Part shown: piece after piece, positions 1 through 8,141 of the stretch
Numbering within the stretch: the first letter of the stretch is position 1
How the letters are laid out: each line of letters starts with the position of its first letter
From: Fimenecus sp052273845
Lineage (GTDB): Bacteria > Bacillota > Clostridia > Oscillospirales > Acutalibacteraceae
Assembly (NCBI GenBank): GCA_052273845.1
Contig: DAVZHM010000009.1
Coordinates: 1-31,594, forward strand
DNA: 31,594 nucleotides
Direction: 5' to 3'
The notes under the pieces: model-generated
Database searches by the model: none
Told to the model about the DNA's origin: nothing
Seen by the model: the letters and a program-made list of their open reading frames with translations, nothing else
Made by a program: the position numbers and the translations under genes

Positions 1-842
1 CATCTTTTTTAAACCGAGCAATTACGCCGTATTCCGTCGGCTCCGTCTTTAAAGCCGTGGTTGCCGCCGCCGCATTGGAATCGGGGCAGAGGGAGGAGTT
101 TTCCTATACCTGCACGGGGGCGTACACCCTTGGAAAAACCATATTCAACTGCCATTTGCACGCGGGACACGGTACACAAAAAATGGCAGAAGCGATGTCG
201 AATTCCTGCAATCCGTATTTTATTGATTTGGCGCTGTCTGTGGGGGCAAATCCGATTTGCGATGTTGCGCAAAACCTCGGGCTGGGTGCGAGCATAGAAT
301 TGGCGGATGGTTATTACACAAACGGCGGCGTTTTGCCCGATGCCGCAACCCTTGGCGCTTCGCAGGATATCGCCAATCTCGCGTTCGGGCAGGGGGAATT
401 GTTGGCGTCACCTCTGCAAATGACCGCCGTTTACGCGGCGATTGCAAACGGCGGCGTGTACCGCGCACCGAGTTTGATGTATGCCAAAGTGGACGCTTCG
501 GGAGAAATCTATCAGCGCGCCGCGTTGCCGACGACCCGCCGCGCCATATCCGAAGATACAGCCAATCGCGTTGGTGCATTGCTTTTTTATGCCGTGGAAA
601 ACGGCAGCGGTAAACGCGCCAAGCCGACACGCGGTACCGCAGCGGGCAAAACCGCCACCGCGCAAAGCGGGTGGATGCAATCAGACGGCACAGAGGTTAC
701 CCATTCGTGGTTTTGCGGTTATTTTCCGTATGAAACACCGCAATATGCCGTAACGGTGCTCAAAGAAAACGGCGAGGGCGGCTCTGCGGATTGCGCGCCT
801 GTTTTTCAATATATTGCGGATTTTATCTTGAATTTGCAGTAA
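1..842 (+). CDS. Class B penicillin-binding protein, transpeptidase domain (5' end missing)
   Basis: The reading frame is open to the left edge (first full codon at base 3), so only the C-terminal 279 residues are present. The visible part is a penicillin-binding transpeptidase domain, which cross-links peptidoglycan stem peptides outside the membrane. The catalytic SxxK motif is SVFK, preceded by NRAITPYSVG, with the nucleophile serine at bases 42-44. The SxN motif is SCN within SNSCNPYF. The third motif reads GKTATAQSG (bases 645-671), so the usual KTG is KTA. The protein ends soon after the domain with no PASTA repeats. It could be a PBP2/FtsI or SpoVD-like enzyme; the missing N-terminus prevents a finer call. 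The family is clear, the subfamily is not. Confidence 0.9.
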   Translation, partial: SFLNRAITPYSVGSVFKAVVAAAALESGQREEFSYTCTGAYTLGKTIFNCHLHAGHGTQKMAEAMSNSCNPYFIDLALSVGANPICDVAQNLGLGASIELADGYYTNGGVLPDAATLGASQDIANLAFGQGELLASPLQMTAVYAAIANGGVYRAPSLMYAKVDASGEIYQRAALPTTRRAISEDTANRVGALLFYAVENGSGKRAKPTRGTAAGKTATAQSGWMQSDGTEVTHSWFCGYFPYETPQYAVTVLKENGEGGSADCAPVFQYIADFILNLQ

Positions 843-868
843 TTTGCGCGCTTTTGCAAATATTTTGA
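842..868 (+). terminator. Weak hairpin after the PBP gene
   Basis: ATTTGC (842-847) pairs with GCAAAT (856-861), followed by ATTTTGAT. The 6-bp stem starts at the stop codon and the T-run is imperfect, so this is a weak terminator candidate at best. Confidence 0.25.
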
Positions 869-898
869 TAAAAATTGAAAGAAATTAAAAGAAAATGC

Positions 899-927
899 TT
901 GACTTTGCGCAAAATAGATGGTATATT
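899..927 (+). promoter_or_regulatory. Sigma-A type promoter of the fru operon
   Basis: TTGACT (899-904), a 17-base spacer and TATATT (922-927). The start point is expected near 933, with an mRNA leader of about 35 bases before fruR. Similar A-rich blocks starting TTGAAA lie at 875 and 932, flanking the promoter, and are candidate sites for the DeoR-type regulator; that assignment is inference. Confidence 0.75.
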
Positions 928-967
928 CATCTTGAAAACAGAAACAAAAGGATTGCGAGGGAACACG

Positions 968-1723
968 ATGCTGACTGAAGAAAGATTTGCCGCCGTTTTA
1001 CGCGAACTCAAAGAAAAGGGCGCGGTTACCGTAACCGAACTTTCCGAACGGCTCGGAATTTCGGAATCTACCGTGCGCCGCGACTTGCAAAGTTTGGATG
1101 CGCGCGGATTGCTTCGCAAGGTACACGGCGGCGCAACGGCACTTGAAGCGCAAAGCTTTCATTCTGCCGAAGAAGATGTCTCTACAAAATCCGCACAGAA
1201 TGTTGCCCATAAGGAAAAAATCGCACGGTACGCCGCATCGCTTATCGACAACGACGATTTTGTTTACCTCGATGCGGGCACAACCACTGAAAAAATGATT
1301 GATTATATCGACGCGGGTACGCGCGCCGCCTTTGTGACCAACGGCATTGCGCACGCCAAGAAGTTAATCCAAAAAGGGCTTCGCGCTTACATCATCGGCG
1401 GGCAGTTAAAACTCTCCACCGAAGCGGTCATCGGCGCGGTTGCCGTTAACAATTTAAAACAATACAATTTCACAAAATCCTTTATGGGTACCAACGGCAT
1501 TACGGTAGCGCAAGGATTTACAACCCCCGACACCGAGGAAGGGCTTTTGAAAGCAGAAGCCGTAAATAGGTCATATATCACTTATGTGCTTGCGGATGCT
1601 TCCAAATTCAACAAAGTCTTTTCCGTGACCTTTGCCCCGCTTGACAAGGCGTGTATTCTCACAGACCGCCTTGAAAACGGGGAGTACCAAAAGCATACGG
1701 TCATTAAGGAGGTGACTGAATGA
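968..1723 (+). CDS. fruR: DeoR-family transcriptional regulator of the fructose operon
   Basis: A 251-residue DeoR-type regulator. The N-terminal helix-turn-helix spans about residues 5-55, with the typical TVTELSERLGISESTVRRDL recognition region and the KVHGGA segment after it. The C-terminal DeoRC sensor fold carries LDAGTTTEKM, the phosphosugar-binding loop of the family. The frame is open from further upstream, but the ATG at 968 is chosen because it follows GCGAGGGA and lies behind the promoter at 899-927, and gives a normal family length. It overlaps fruK by four bases (ATGA). DeoR-type proteins ahead of fruK-fruA usually repress the operon and respond to fructose-1-phosphate; that role here is inferred from position. 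Confidence 0.88.
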   Translation: MLTEERFAAVLRELKEKGAVTVTELSERLGISESTVRRDLQSLDARGLLRKVHGGATALEAQSFHSAEEDVSTKSAQNVAHKEKIARYAASLIDNDDFVYLDAGTTTEKMIDYIDAGTRAAFVTNGIAHAKKLIQKGLRAYIIGGQLKLSTEAVIGAVAVNNLKQYNFTKSFMGTNGITVAQGFTTPDTEEGLLKAEAVNRSYITYVLADASKFNKVFSVTFAPLDKACILTDRLENGEYQKHTVIKEVTE

Positions 1724-2625
1724 TTTACACCGTTACTTTTAATCCGGCGCTCGATTACGTGGTGCGTCTGCCGAAATTGGTCACAGGCGAAGTGAACCGT
1801 ACAGAAACGGACAGCCTCTATTTCGGCGGCAAGGGCATCAATGTTTCAGCAGTATTAAAGGAACTCGGCGTGGAAAGCGTTGCGCTCGGTTTTACGGCAG
1901 GCTTTACGGGAAAAGCACTCCAAGCGGCATTGCAAAAAGCAGGTGTTAAAACCGATTTTGTGGAACTCGACAGCGGCAATACACGCATCAATGTGAAAAT
2001 AAAAGCGGAAACCGAAACCGACATCAACGCGGGCGGACCGCCGATTTCGCAAACTGCGTTTGAAACGCTGATGCAAAAGTTAGACGCTCTGCAACCGAAC
2101 GACATTGTTTGTCTTTCGGGCAGTATTCCGAAAACTTTGCCCGAAAACACTTACGAAACCATTATGGAACACTTGCAAAACCGCGGTATTCTGTTCGCGG
2201 TGGATGCAACCGGCGAATTGCTGTTGCGCGTACTGCGTTTTCAACCGTTCTTGATTAAACCCAACCACCACGAACTTACCGAAATGTTGGGGCGCACGCT
2301 TAAAACCGAAGCGGAACTGTTTGCCGGCGCCGCCGAATTGCAATCCCGCGGGGCAAGAAACGTATTGGTTTCGCGCGCGAGCGAAGGTGCAATTCTCTTA
2401 ACCCAAACCGGCGAAAAACACGCAATCCCCGCCGTAAAAGGCAAAGCCAAAAACTCCGTCGGCGCGGGCGACTCGATGGTCGCGGGATTTTTGGCGGGTT
2501 GGCTGCAAAGCAACGATTACAGTTGCGCATTAAAACTCGGTACTGCGGCAGGCGGTGCAACTGCGCTTTCCGAGGGCTTGGCGCAACACGATATGATTAT
2601 GGAAATCCTTAAAAATATGCAATAA
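1720..2625 (+). CDS. fruK: 1-phosphofructokinase
   Basis: A 301-residue PfkB-family sugar kinase that phosphorylates fructose-1-phosphate with ATP to fructose-1,6-bisphosphate in the cytoplasm. The N-terminal NPALDYVV and the GGKGINVS motif (residues 37-44) are the first PfkB signature. NSVGAGDSMVAGF contains the anion hole and the catalytic base Asp251. The start is set by an ideal AAGGAGGTG ribosome binding site inside the end of fruR, giving translational coupling. It sits directly before the fructose PTS permease, which delivers its substrate. Tagatose-6-phosphate kinase is the main alternative in the family, but the fruA neighbour makes it unlikely. Confidence 0.95.
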   Translation: MIYTVTFNPALDYVVRLPKLVTGEVNRTETDSLYFGGKGINVSAVLKELGVESVALGFTAGFTGKALQAALQKAGVKTDFVELDSGNTRINVKIKAETETDINAGGPPISQTAFETLMQKLDALQPNDIVCLSGSIPKTLPENTYETIMEHLQNRGILFAVDATGELLLRVLRFQPFLIKPNHHELTEMLGRTLKTEAELFAGAAELQSRGARNVLVSRASEGAILLTQTGEKHAIPAVKGKAKNSVGAGDSMVAGFLAGWLQSNDYSCALKLGTAAGGATALSEGLAQHDMIMEILKNMQ

Positions 2626-2644
2626 ATGAAAAGGAGACTGCTTT

Positions 2645-4567
2645 ATGCGCATTATTGATTTGCTCAAAAAAGAAGCCATACAATTAAACACTTCGGCTTC
2701 TGACAAACAAAACGCAATCGACATACTTGTTTCTCTCCACGAGAAAGCGGGCAATTTAAACGACCCCGCACAGTACAAAGCGGATATTTTGGCGCGTGAA
2801 TCTATGGGGACCACCGCCATAGGCGAGGGGATTGCCGTACCGCACGCCAAAAGCGAAGCGGTGAAAGCCCCCGCGCTTGCCGCGATTACCGTACCCGACG
2901 GTGTGGATTATGACGCCCCCGACGGGAAAAAGGCAAAACTTTTGTTTATGATTGCCGCTACAACCGACGGCGATGTGCATTTGGAAATTCTTTCGAGACT
3001 GATGGTTATGCTGATGGAACCGGAATTTGCACAAAGCCTTACAGAAGCCAAAACCGCAGAAGAATTTTTGGCGCTGATTGACAAAAAGGAAAGCGAAAAA
3101 TACCCCGAAGAAAAGAAAGCGGAAACGCCTAAAAAAGACGGTTACCGCATTTTGGCAGTTACTGCTTGTCCCACAGGTATTGCACATACCTATATGGCGG
3201 CGGAAGCACTCGAAAAAACGGGCGAAAAAATGGGCGTGCCTTTAAAGGCGGAAACCAACGGCTCGGGCGGCGCGAAAAATGTGCTGACCAAAAAAGAAAT
3301 CGCCGAATGTGACGGCATCATCATTGCCGCCGACAAAAATGTGGAAATGGCGCGGTTTGACGGCAAACCCGTTTTGAAAGTCTCGGTTTCCAGCGGGATT
3401 AACAAACCCGAAGAACTGATTCAAAAAGTCCTGAACGGCAAAGCTTCGGTGTATCACCACGACGGTGAAAAAAGCGATAGCGATGATTCGGACGAAAAAG
3501 AGGGCTTCGGCAGAAAAGTTTATAAACACCTGATGAACGGTGTTTCGCATATGCTTCCGTTCGTGGTCGGCGGCGGTGTGCTCATTGCCCTCGGCTTCCT
3601 CATTGACACAATCGCAGGCAATGCCAATGTCGGCGGCGAGTTTGGATATACGAACCCCATCGCGTCCGTTGTCTTTTGGATTGGTAAAGCGGCGTTCGCC
3701 TTTATGCTGCCGATTTTGGCAGGGTATATCGCAAGTTCCATTGCGGACCGTCCCGGTTTACTTCCCGGTATTGTCGGCGGCTATCTTGCAACCACGGGCG
3801 CAACACTTGCATCGCCCACGGGTGACGATACCGCAGTTTCGGGCTTCTTGGGCGCATTGCTCGCAGGTTTTGTCGCAGGTATTCTTGTCAATTTCCTGAA
3901 AAAAGCTTTCTCTTGGTTACCGAAATCGATGGACGGCATCAAACCCGTGTTCCTGTATCCGTTGTTCGGTACATTGCTTATCGGCTTGTTTATGTTGCTG
4001 ATTAACCCCGTTATAGGCCTAATCAATACGAGTGTCGCAAGCGGACTTTCCACACTTGGCAACACCAGCAAATTGCTTCTCTCCATTGTGCTTGCGGGTA
4101 TGATGGCGATTGATATGGGCGGACCTTTCAACAAGGCGGCTTATGTATTCGGCACGGCGGCGATTGCTGACGGCAACACCTGGATTATGGCGGCGGTTAT
4201 GATTGGCGGTATGGTGCCGCCCATTGCGATTGCCCTTGCCACCACGTTCTTCAAAAACAGATGGACGAAAGATGAACTGAAAAGCGGCCCTGTGAACTAT
4301 CTTATGGGACTTTGCTTCATTACGGAAGGCGCGATTCCTTACGCTGCTTCTGACCCGTTGCGCGTAATTCCTTCCTGCCTGGTCGGCTCCGCGGTTGCGG
4401 GTGCTGTTTCGGCGCTGTTCGGCTGTACTTGCCCCGCACCCCACGGCGGCATCTTCACCTTCGCGGTTGTCGGTAAGCCTTTCGGTTATCTGATTGCCCT
4501 TGTAGCAGGCTCTGTGGTCGGCGCACTGATGCTCGCGCTTCTCAAAAAGAAAAAAACAAAACAGTGA
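2645..4567 (+). CDS. fruA: PTS fructose transporter subunit IIABC
   Basis: A 640-residue three-domain permease that takes up fructose and phosphorylates it to fructose-1-phosphate. Domain order is IIA-IIB-IIC. IIA (about 1-150) has the phosphorylated His67 in EGIAVPHAKS. IIB (about 165-270) has Cys175 in VTACPTGIAHTYMAAEAL, the fructose-type P-loop. A charged linker (Lys, Asp, Glu, Ser) follows. IIC (about 290-635) is a multi-spanning membrane domain with PFVVGGGVLIALGF, ITEGAIPYAASDPLRVIP and PAPHGGIF, typical of the Fru family. The C-terminus is a lysine cluster. The ribosome binding site AAAGGAG lies 7 bases upstream, and the gene is followed after 11 bases by the HPr gene. Confidence 0.97.
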   Translation: MRIIDLLKKEAIQLNTSASDKQNAIDILVSLHEKAGNLNDPAQYKADILARESMGTTAIGEGIAVPHAKSEAVKAPALAAITVPDGVDYDAPDGKKAKLLFMIAATTDGDVHLEILSRLMVMLMEPEFAQSLTEAKTAEEFLALIDKKESEKYPEEKKAETPKKDGYRILAVTACPTGIAHTYMAAEALEKTGEKMGVPLKAETNGSGGAKNVLTKKEIAECDGIIIAADKNVEMARFDGKPVLKVSVSSGINKPEELIQKVLNGKASVYHHDGEKSDSDDSDEKEGFGRKVYKHLMNGVSHMLPFVVGGGVLIALGFLIDTIAGNANVGGEFGYTNPIASVVFWIGKAAFAFMLPILAGYIASSIADRPGLLPGIVGGYLATTGATLASPTGDDTAVSGFLGALLAGFVAGILVNFLKKAFSWLPKSMDGIKPVFLYPLFGTLLIGLFMLLINPVIGLINTSVASGLSTLGNTSKLLLSIVLAGMMAIDMGGPFNKAAYVFGTAAIADGNTWIMAAVMIGGMVPPIAIALATTFFKNRWTKDELKSGPVNYLMGLCFITEGAIPYAASDPLRVIPSCLVGSAVAGAVSALFGCTCPAPHGGIFTFAVVGKPFGYLIALVAGSVVGALMLALLKKKKTKQ

Positions 4568-4578
4568 GGTAGAGAACT

Positions 4579-4848
4579 ATGGTATCACAAAAAACAAAAG
4601 TCACAAATCAAATGGGGTTTCATATGCGTCCGGCAAATGTGTTCATCAGCGCAATGGCAAAGTACAAATCCGATGTGTATATTCTGTTTAACGGCAAAGA
4701 AATCAACGGCAAAAGCATTATGAACATTATGGCGGCTTGCATTAAATGCGGCTCCGAAATCGAAATCAAATGCGACGGTGAAGACGAAGTCGCCGCATTG
4801 CAGGAAGCCGTTGCGCTTGTGGAAAGCGGCCTCGGCGACGAGAAATAA
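4579..4848 (+). CDS. ptsH: Phosphocarrier protein HPr
   Basis: An 89-residue HPr, the small cytoplasmic carrier that passes phosphate from Enzyme I to the PTS IIA domains. The active-site histidine is His15 in MGFHMRPA. The regulatory serine of Gram-positive HPr is Ser46 in NGKSIMNIMA, so HPr kinase control and a CcpA partnership are possible. The usual GLHARPA motif is slightly changed (Phe and Met replace Leu and Ala around His15). It lies between fruA and the Enzyme I gene in the same operon. Confidence 0.95.
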   Translation: MVSQKTKVTNQMGFHMRPANVFISAMAKYKSDVYILFNGKEINGKSIMNIMAACIKCGSEIEIKCDGEDEVAALQEAVALVESGLGDEK

Positions 4849-4874
4849 AATCACAGACAGGTGAGGGATGAGGT

Positions 4875-6587
4875 ATGCTTTATCAAGGAATTGCAGGCGC
4901 AGAGGGCATCGGCATAGGCACGGTGCTCCTCGTGCGCGAACCAACACTTGACTATTCCCGTATTGTGTTTGCGGGTGCAGAACCTGAAAAACAGCGTCTG
5001 CAAAACGCCGTAACGGTATTCACGGAAAAAACCGCGGCAATGCAGGAAAAAATGAAACAAACCGTCGGCGAAAAACAGGCGGAAATTTTAAGCGGGCAAA
5101 TCATGATGCTCAACGACCCGTTTATGTCCGCGCAAATGCAGGAATTTATTGACAACGGGCAGTGCGCCGAAGCGGCGGTGGATGCGGTATGCAATATGTA
5201 TATCGAAATGTTTTCTTCCGTAGAAGATGACCTGACCAAACAGCGCGCCACGGACATTCGCGACTTGCGCGCCCGCCTTTTGGGGATTTTGTTGGGGCAG
5301 GAGACGGTCGATTTGAGCGACCTGCCCCCTGAAACAGTCTTGGTGGCAAAAGACTTCACCCCGTCTATGACGGCGGGTATGCAAAAAGAGCATATTGTCG
5401 GCGTTATCGCCGAAACGGGCTCAAGAACATCGCATTCCGCAATTTTGTCAAGGTCTTTGGAAATCCCCGCGGTGATGAGCGTAGAAAACGCCTGTTCGCT
5501 GTTGCAAAACGGGGACACGGTTGTGGTAGACGGCACGCGCGGCGAAGTGGTGGCGCGTCCCGCACAGGGTATTTTGGAAGCATATGCTTCCAAACGCGAA
5601 CAACTTTTGGCGGAAAAACAGGCATTGCGTGCCTTTGTCGGGAAAAAGACCGTCACCGCCGACGGCAAGCAGCTCGCGGTATATGCCAACATCGGCAAAC
5701 CCGAGGATACCGACGCCGTACTGCAAAATGACGGCGAGGGCGTGGGACTGTTCCGCACGGAATTTCTGTTTATGGACAGAACCGCTCTGCCGAGCGAGGA
5801 AGAGCAATTTACGGCGTACCGCGCAGTTGCCGAACAGATGGCGGGCAAAGAGGTCATCATTCGCACGCTCGATGTCGGCGGCGATAAGGACATTCCCTAT
5901 TTGCATATGGAAAAGGAAGAAAACCCGTTTTTGGGACACCGCGCCGTGCGGTATTGTTTGGACAATTCCGAACTTTATGAAGTGCAACTGCGTGCATTGC
6001 TTCGGGCCTCGGCTTACGGCAATGTGAAAATTATGTTGCCGCTTGTTACAACGGTAACCGAAATCAAACGCGTGCGTGCATTGTTGGAACGCATCAAAGA
6101 CGATTTGCGAAACGAAAATATCCCGTTCAATGAAAACATCCCGGTCGGCGTAATGATTGAAACCCCGTCTGCCGCGGTTACAGCGGATTTGTTGGCAAAA
6201 GAAGCAGACTTTTTCAGCATCGGCACCAACGATTTAACGCAGTATGTGATGGCGGTGGACCGCGGCAACAGCAAGGTTTCGTCTCTTTACAGCCACTACC
6301 ACCCCGCGGTGCTGCGACTGATAAAGCACACCGTAGAAGCGGCTTCCTCGGCGGGGATTCCCGTCGGTATGTGCGGCGAAGCGGCGGCGGATAAAGCCTT
6401 TATTCCGTTGCTCATTTCTTTCGGGCTGCACGAATTTTCCGTATCGCCCGTGTCGGTGCTTTCCACACGCAAAACCATATCGCTTTGGACAAAAACCGAA
6501 GCAGATGCACTCTCAAAAAAAGCACTTTCTCTTGATACCGCCGAAGCGGTCGCAACGCTGCTTTCGTCTTGCGTAAAAGAGAATTAA
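4875..6587 (+). CDS. ptsI: Phosphoenolpyruvate-protein phosphotransferase (Enzyme I)
   Basis: A 570-residue Enzyme I, the first step of the PTS: it takes phosphate from PEP and gives it to HPr. The N-terminal domain contains the phosphorylated His187 in GSRTSHSAILSRSLEIP. The C-terminal PEP-binding TIM barrel contains GEGVGLFRTEFLFM, the SIGTNDLTQYVMAVDR segment and Cys500 in PVGMCGEAA. The length matches the family. It is the last gene of the fru operon and is followed by a perfect hairpin terminator. The start ATG at 4875 is preceded by GTGAGGG. Because ptsH-ptsI are in this operon, the general PTS enzymes may be co-induced by fructose here. Confidence 0.97.
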   Translation: MLYQGIAGAEGIGIGTVLLVREPTLDYSRIVFAGAEPEKQRLQNAVTVFTEKTAAMQEKMKQTVGEKQAEILSGQIMMLNDPFMSAQMQEFIDNGQCAEAAVDAVCNMYIEMFSSVEDDLTKQRATDIRDLRARLLGILLGQETVDLSDLPPETVLVAKDFTPSMTAGMQKEHIVGVIAETGSRTSHSAILSRSLEIPAVMSVENACSLLQNGDTVVVDGTRGEVVARPAQGILEAYASKREQLLAEKQALRAFVGKKTVTADGKQLAVYANIGKPEDTDAVLQNDGEGVGLFRTEFLFMDRTALPSEEEQFTAYRAVAEQMAGKEVIIRTLDVGGDKDIPYLHMEKEENPFLGHRAVRYCLDNSELYEVQLRALLRASAYGNVKIMLPLVTTVTEIKRVRALLERIKDDLRNENIPFNENIPVGVMIETPSAAVTADLLAKEADFFSIGTNDLTQYVMAVDRGNSKVSSLYSHYHPAVLRLIKHTVEAASSAGIPVGMCGEAAADKAFIPLLISFGLHEFSVSPVSVLSTRKTISLWTKTEADALSKKALSLDTAEAVATLLSSCVKEN

Positions 6588-6611
6588 CTGTTTTTCTCCC
6601 CCCCAACCTCG

Positions 6612-6642
6612 AAAAACCCTTACAGCTTGTAAGGGTTTTTCT
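6612..6642 (+). terminator. Rho-independent terminator of the fru-ptsHI operon
   Basis: A perfect 13-bp stem, AAAAACCCTTACA (6612-6624) with TGTAAGGGTTTTT (6628-6640), loop GCT, followed by CTTTT. Its A-run makes it potentially active on the other strand too, but no minus-strand gene ends here. Confidence 0.9.
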
Positions 6643-6653
6643 TTTGAGAAACC

Positions 6654-6682
6654 TTTTCTTTACGCTGAATCTGTGCTAAAAT
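6654..6682 (+). promoter_or_regulatory. Extended -10 promoter of the HAD phosphatase gene
   Basis: TGCTAAAAT at 6674-6682 is an extended -10 (TG, one base, TAAAAT at 6677-6682). The -35 position 17 bases upstream is only TTTTCT (6654-6659). The 11-mer TGTGCTAAAAT recurs at 7470-7480 and 18865-18875. Confidence 0.6.
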
Positions 6683-6707
6683 TACAACAGAAAGGCAGGG
6701 GACTCCT

Positions 6708-7457
6708 ATGCAAATTTTGGCAACCGATTTTGACGGAACGCTGTTTCGCAACAACACCGTTACCGAGGCGGATTTGTCTGCCATTCGCCGTTTTCAAAAA
6801 GCGGGCAACAAATTCGGCATTGTCACAGGACGGCATCTGCCGAGTATTCTCAAAGAAGCAGAAATGAGGGCGGTACCTTTTGATTTCCTCATTTGCTGTA
6901 CCGGCGGTATTTTGTTAGATGCACAGAAAAATATCCTTGCCGAGCACAAAGCCCCGCGCGAAGCGGTTTTGCCGTTGTACCGCGAAACACGCGCGTTCGG
7001 CGGTATGTATTTTTGCGTTTCCGTCGGCATGGAACGCTTATGGTACGATACGGGATTTCCGCCTGTATATGACGATACGGAAATTCTCCCCGAATCGGCG
7101 CTTTCAGCACTTTCGGGTTTTCACGAAATGGGCACGCGCTTTCCGGATGAGCAAACGGCGGCACGGTATGTGCAAACTTTGAACCAAACCTATCCCGACC
7201 TTTTGTCGGCACACCAAAACGGCATTTATATTGATGTCTGTGCGCCGCATACAAGCAAGGTGACGGGACTTTATGAAATTTTAACCCATTTTCACGCGGC
7301 AGAAAACGATTTGTCGGTGGTCGGCGACAATTTAAACGATTTGGAAATGATACAGGCATTTCATTCGTTCGCTGTCAAAAGCGGACGGCGGGAATTGCAG
7401 GCGGCGGCAGACCATACGGTTTCGGATTTTTCGAAAATTGTCGAAATTTTATTGTAA
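6708..7457 (+). CDS. Cof-type HAD-superfamily phosphatase
   Basis: A 249-residue haloacid dehalogenase-like hydrolase of the Cof/YidA type (class IIB cap). Motif I is ATDFDGTLF, with nucleophile Asp7 and acid/base Asp9. A Thr-Gly pair (VTGRH) forms motif II, SK near TSKVTGL gives motif III, and VVGDNLNDLEMI is motif IV, which binds magnesium. Such enzymes remove phosphate from sugar phosphates, nucleotides or flavin precursors; the substrate cannot be read from sequence. The start follows GGGGA at a short distance. The gene precedes hisH by 57 bases, but hisH has a promoter overlapping this gene's stop codon, so a histidine role is only a guess. Confidence 0.88.
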   Translation: MQILATDFDGTLFRNNTVTEADLSAIRRFQKAGNKFGIVTGRHLPSILKEAEMRAVPFDFLICCTGGILLDAQKNILAEHKAPREAVLPLYRETRAFGGMYFCVSVGMERLWYDTGFPPVYDDTEILPESALSALSGFHEMGTRFPDEQTAARYVQTLNQTYPDLLSAHQNGIYIDVCAPHTSKVTGLYEILTHFHAAENDLSVVGDNLNDLEMIQAFHSFAVKSGRRELQAAADHTVSDFSKIVEILL

Positions 7458-7480
7458 AACGCGTATAGTTGTGCTAAAAT
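7452..7480 (+). promoter_or_regulatory. Promoter of hisHF
   Basis: TTGTAA (7452-7457, overlapping the stop codon of the preceding gene), a 17-base spacer and TAAAAT (7475-7480) with an extended -10 TG. The expected start point is near 7487, about 28 bases before hisH. Confidence 0.72.
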
Positions 7481-7514
7481 CTACTACATATTTTTTGGAT
7501 TCGGGTGAACGAAA

Positions 7515-8141
7515 ATGATAGCGGTTATTGACTACGGCGCAGGCAATTTGCAAAGCGTGCGCAAGGCGTTGGATTTTATCGGCGCGGACAATCTCATCAC
7601 CGCCGACAAAGCGGAAATTGAAGCGGCCGATGCAGTAATTTTGCCGGGCGTCGGTGCGTTCGGCGATGCAATTGCGTGTCTCCATCAATCGGGATTGACC
7701 GAAACCGTCAAAGCGGCGGCGCTGTCCGACACGCCGTTTTTGGGGATTTGCTTGGGGTTACAAATGCTCTTTCAAAAAAGCGAGGAAACACCCGGTGTGA
7801 AGGGGCTTTCGGTATTGGAAGGCGAAATTTGCCGTTTCCCGCGTGAAATCGGATTGAAAATCCCGCAAATCGGTTGGAATTCCATTGACATTACTCCCGA
7901 TTGCCCGCTGTATCGCGGTGTGCCGAACGGGGCATACGTTTATTTCGTCCATTCCTATTATTTAAAGGCGAAACATCTCGAAAATGTGGCGGCAACGGCA
8001 GAATACGGAATTTCGTTTCATGCATCTGCCGCAGATGTGTCGAAAAATTTATATGCAACGCAGTTCCATCCCGAAAAAAGCGGCGCGGTGGGCTTGCAAA
8101 TCCTGAAAAATTTCGCCGCTATGCAGAAAGGGGTGCGCTGA
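7515..8141 (+). CDS. hisH: Imidazole glycerol phosphate synthase, glutamine amidotransferase subunit
   Basis: A 208-residue class I glutamine amidotransferase that makes ammonia for HisF in histidine synthesis. The nucleophile is Cys79 in FLGICLGLQMLF, and the other triad members are His185 and Glu187 in ATQFHPEKSG. The N-terminal IAVIDYGAGNLQSV and the PGVGAFGDA segment are diagnostic of HisH rather than other amidotransferases. Its stop overlaps the hisF start by one base (TGATG), as expected for two subunits made in equal amounts. The ribosome binding site (GGGTGA) is modest. Confidence 0.96.
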   Translation: MIAVIDYGAGNLQSVRKALDFIGADNLITADKAEIEAADAVILPGVGAFGDAIACLHQSGLTETVKAAALSDTPFLGICLGLQMLFQKSEETPGVKGLSVLEGEICRFPREIGLKIPQIGWNSIDITPDCPLYRGVPNGAYVYFVHSYYLKAKHLENVAATAEYGISFHASAADVSKNLYATQFHPEKSGAVGLQILKNFAAMQKGVR

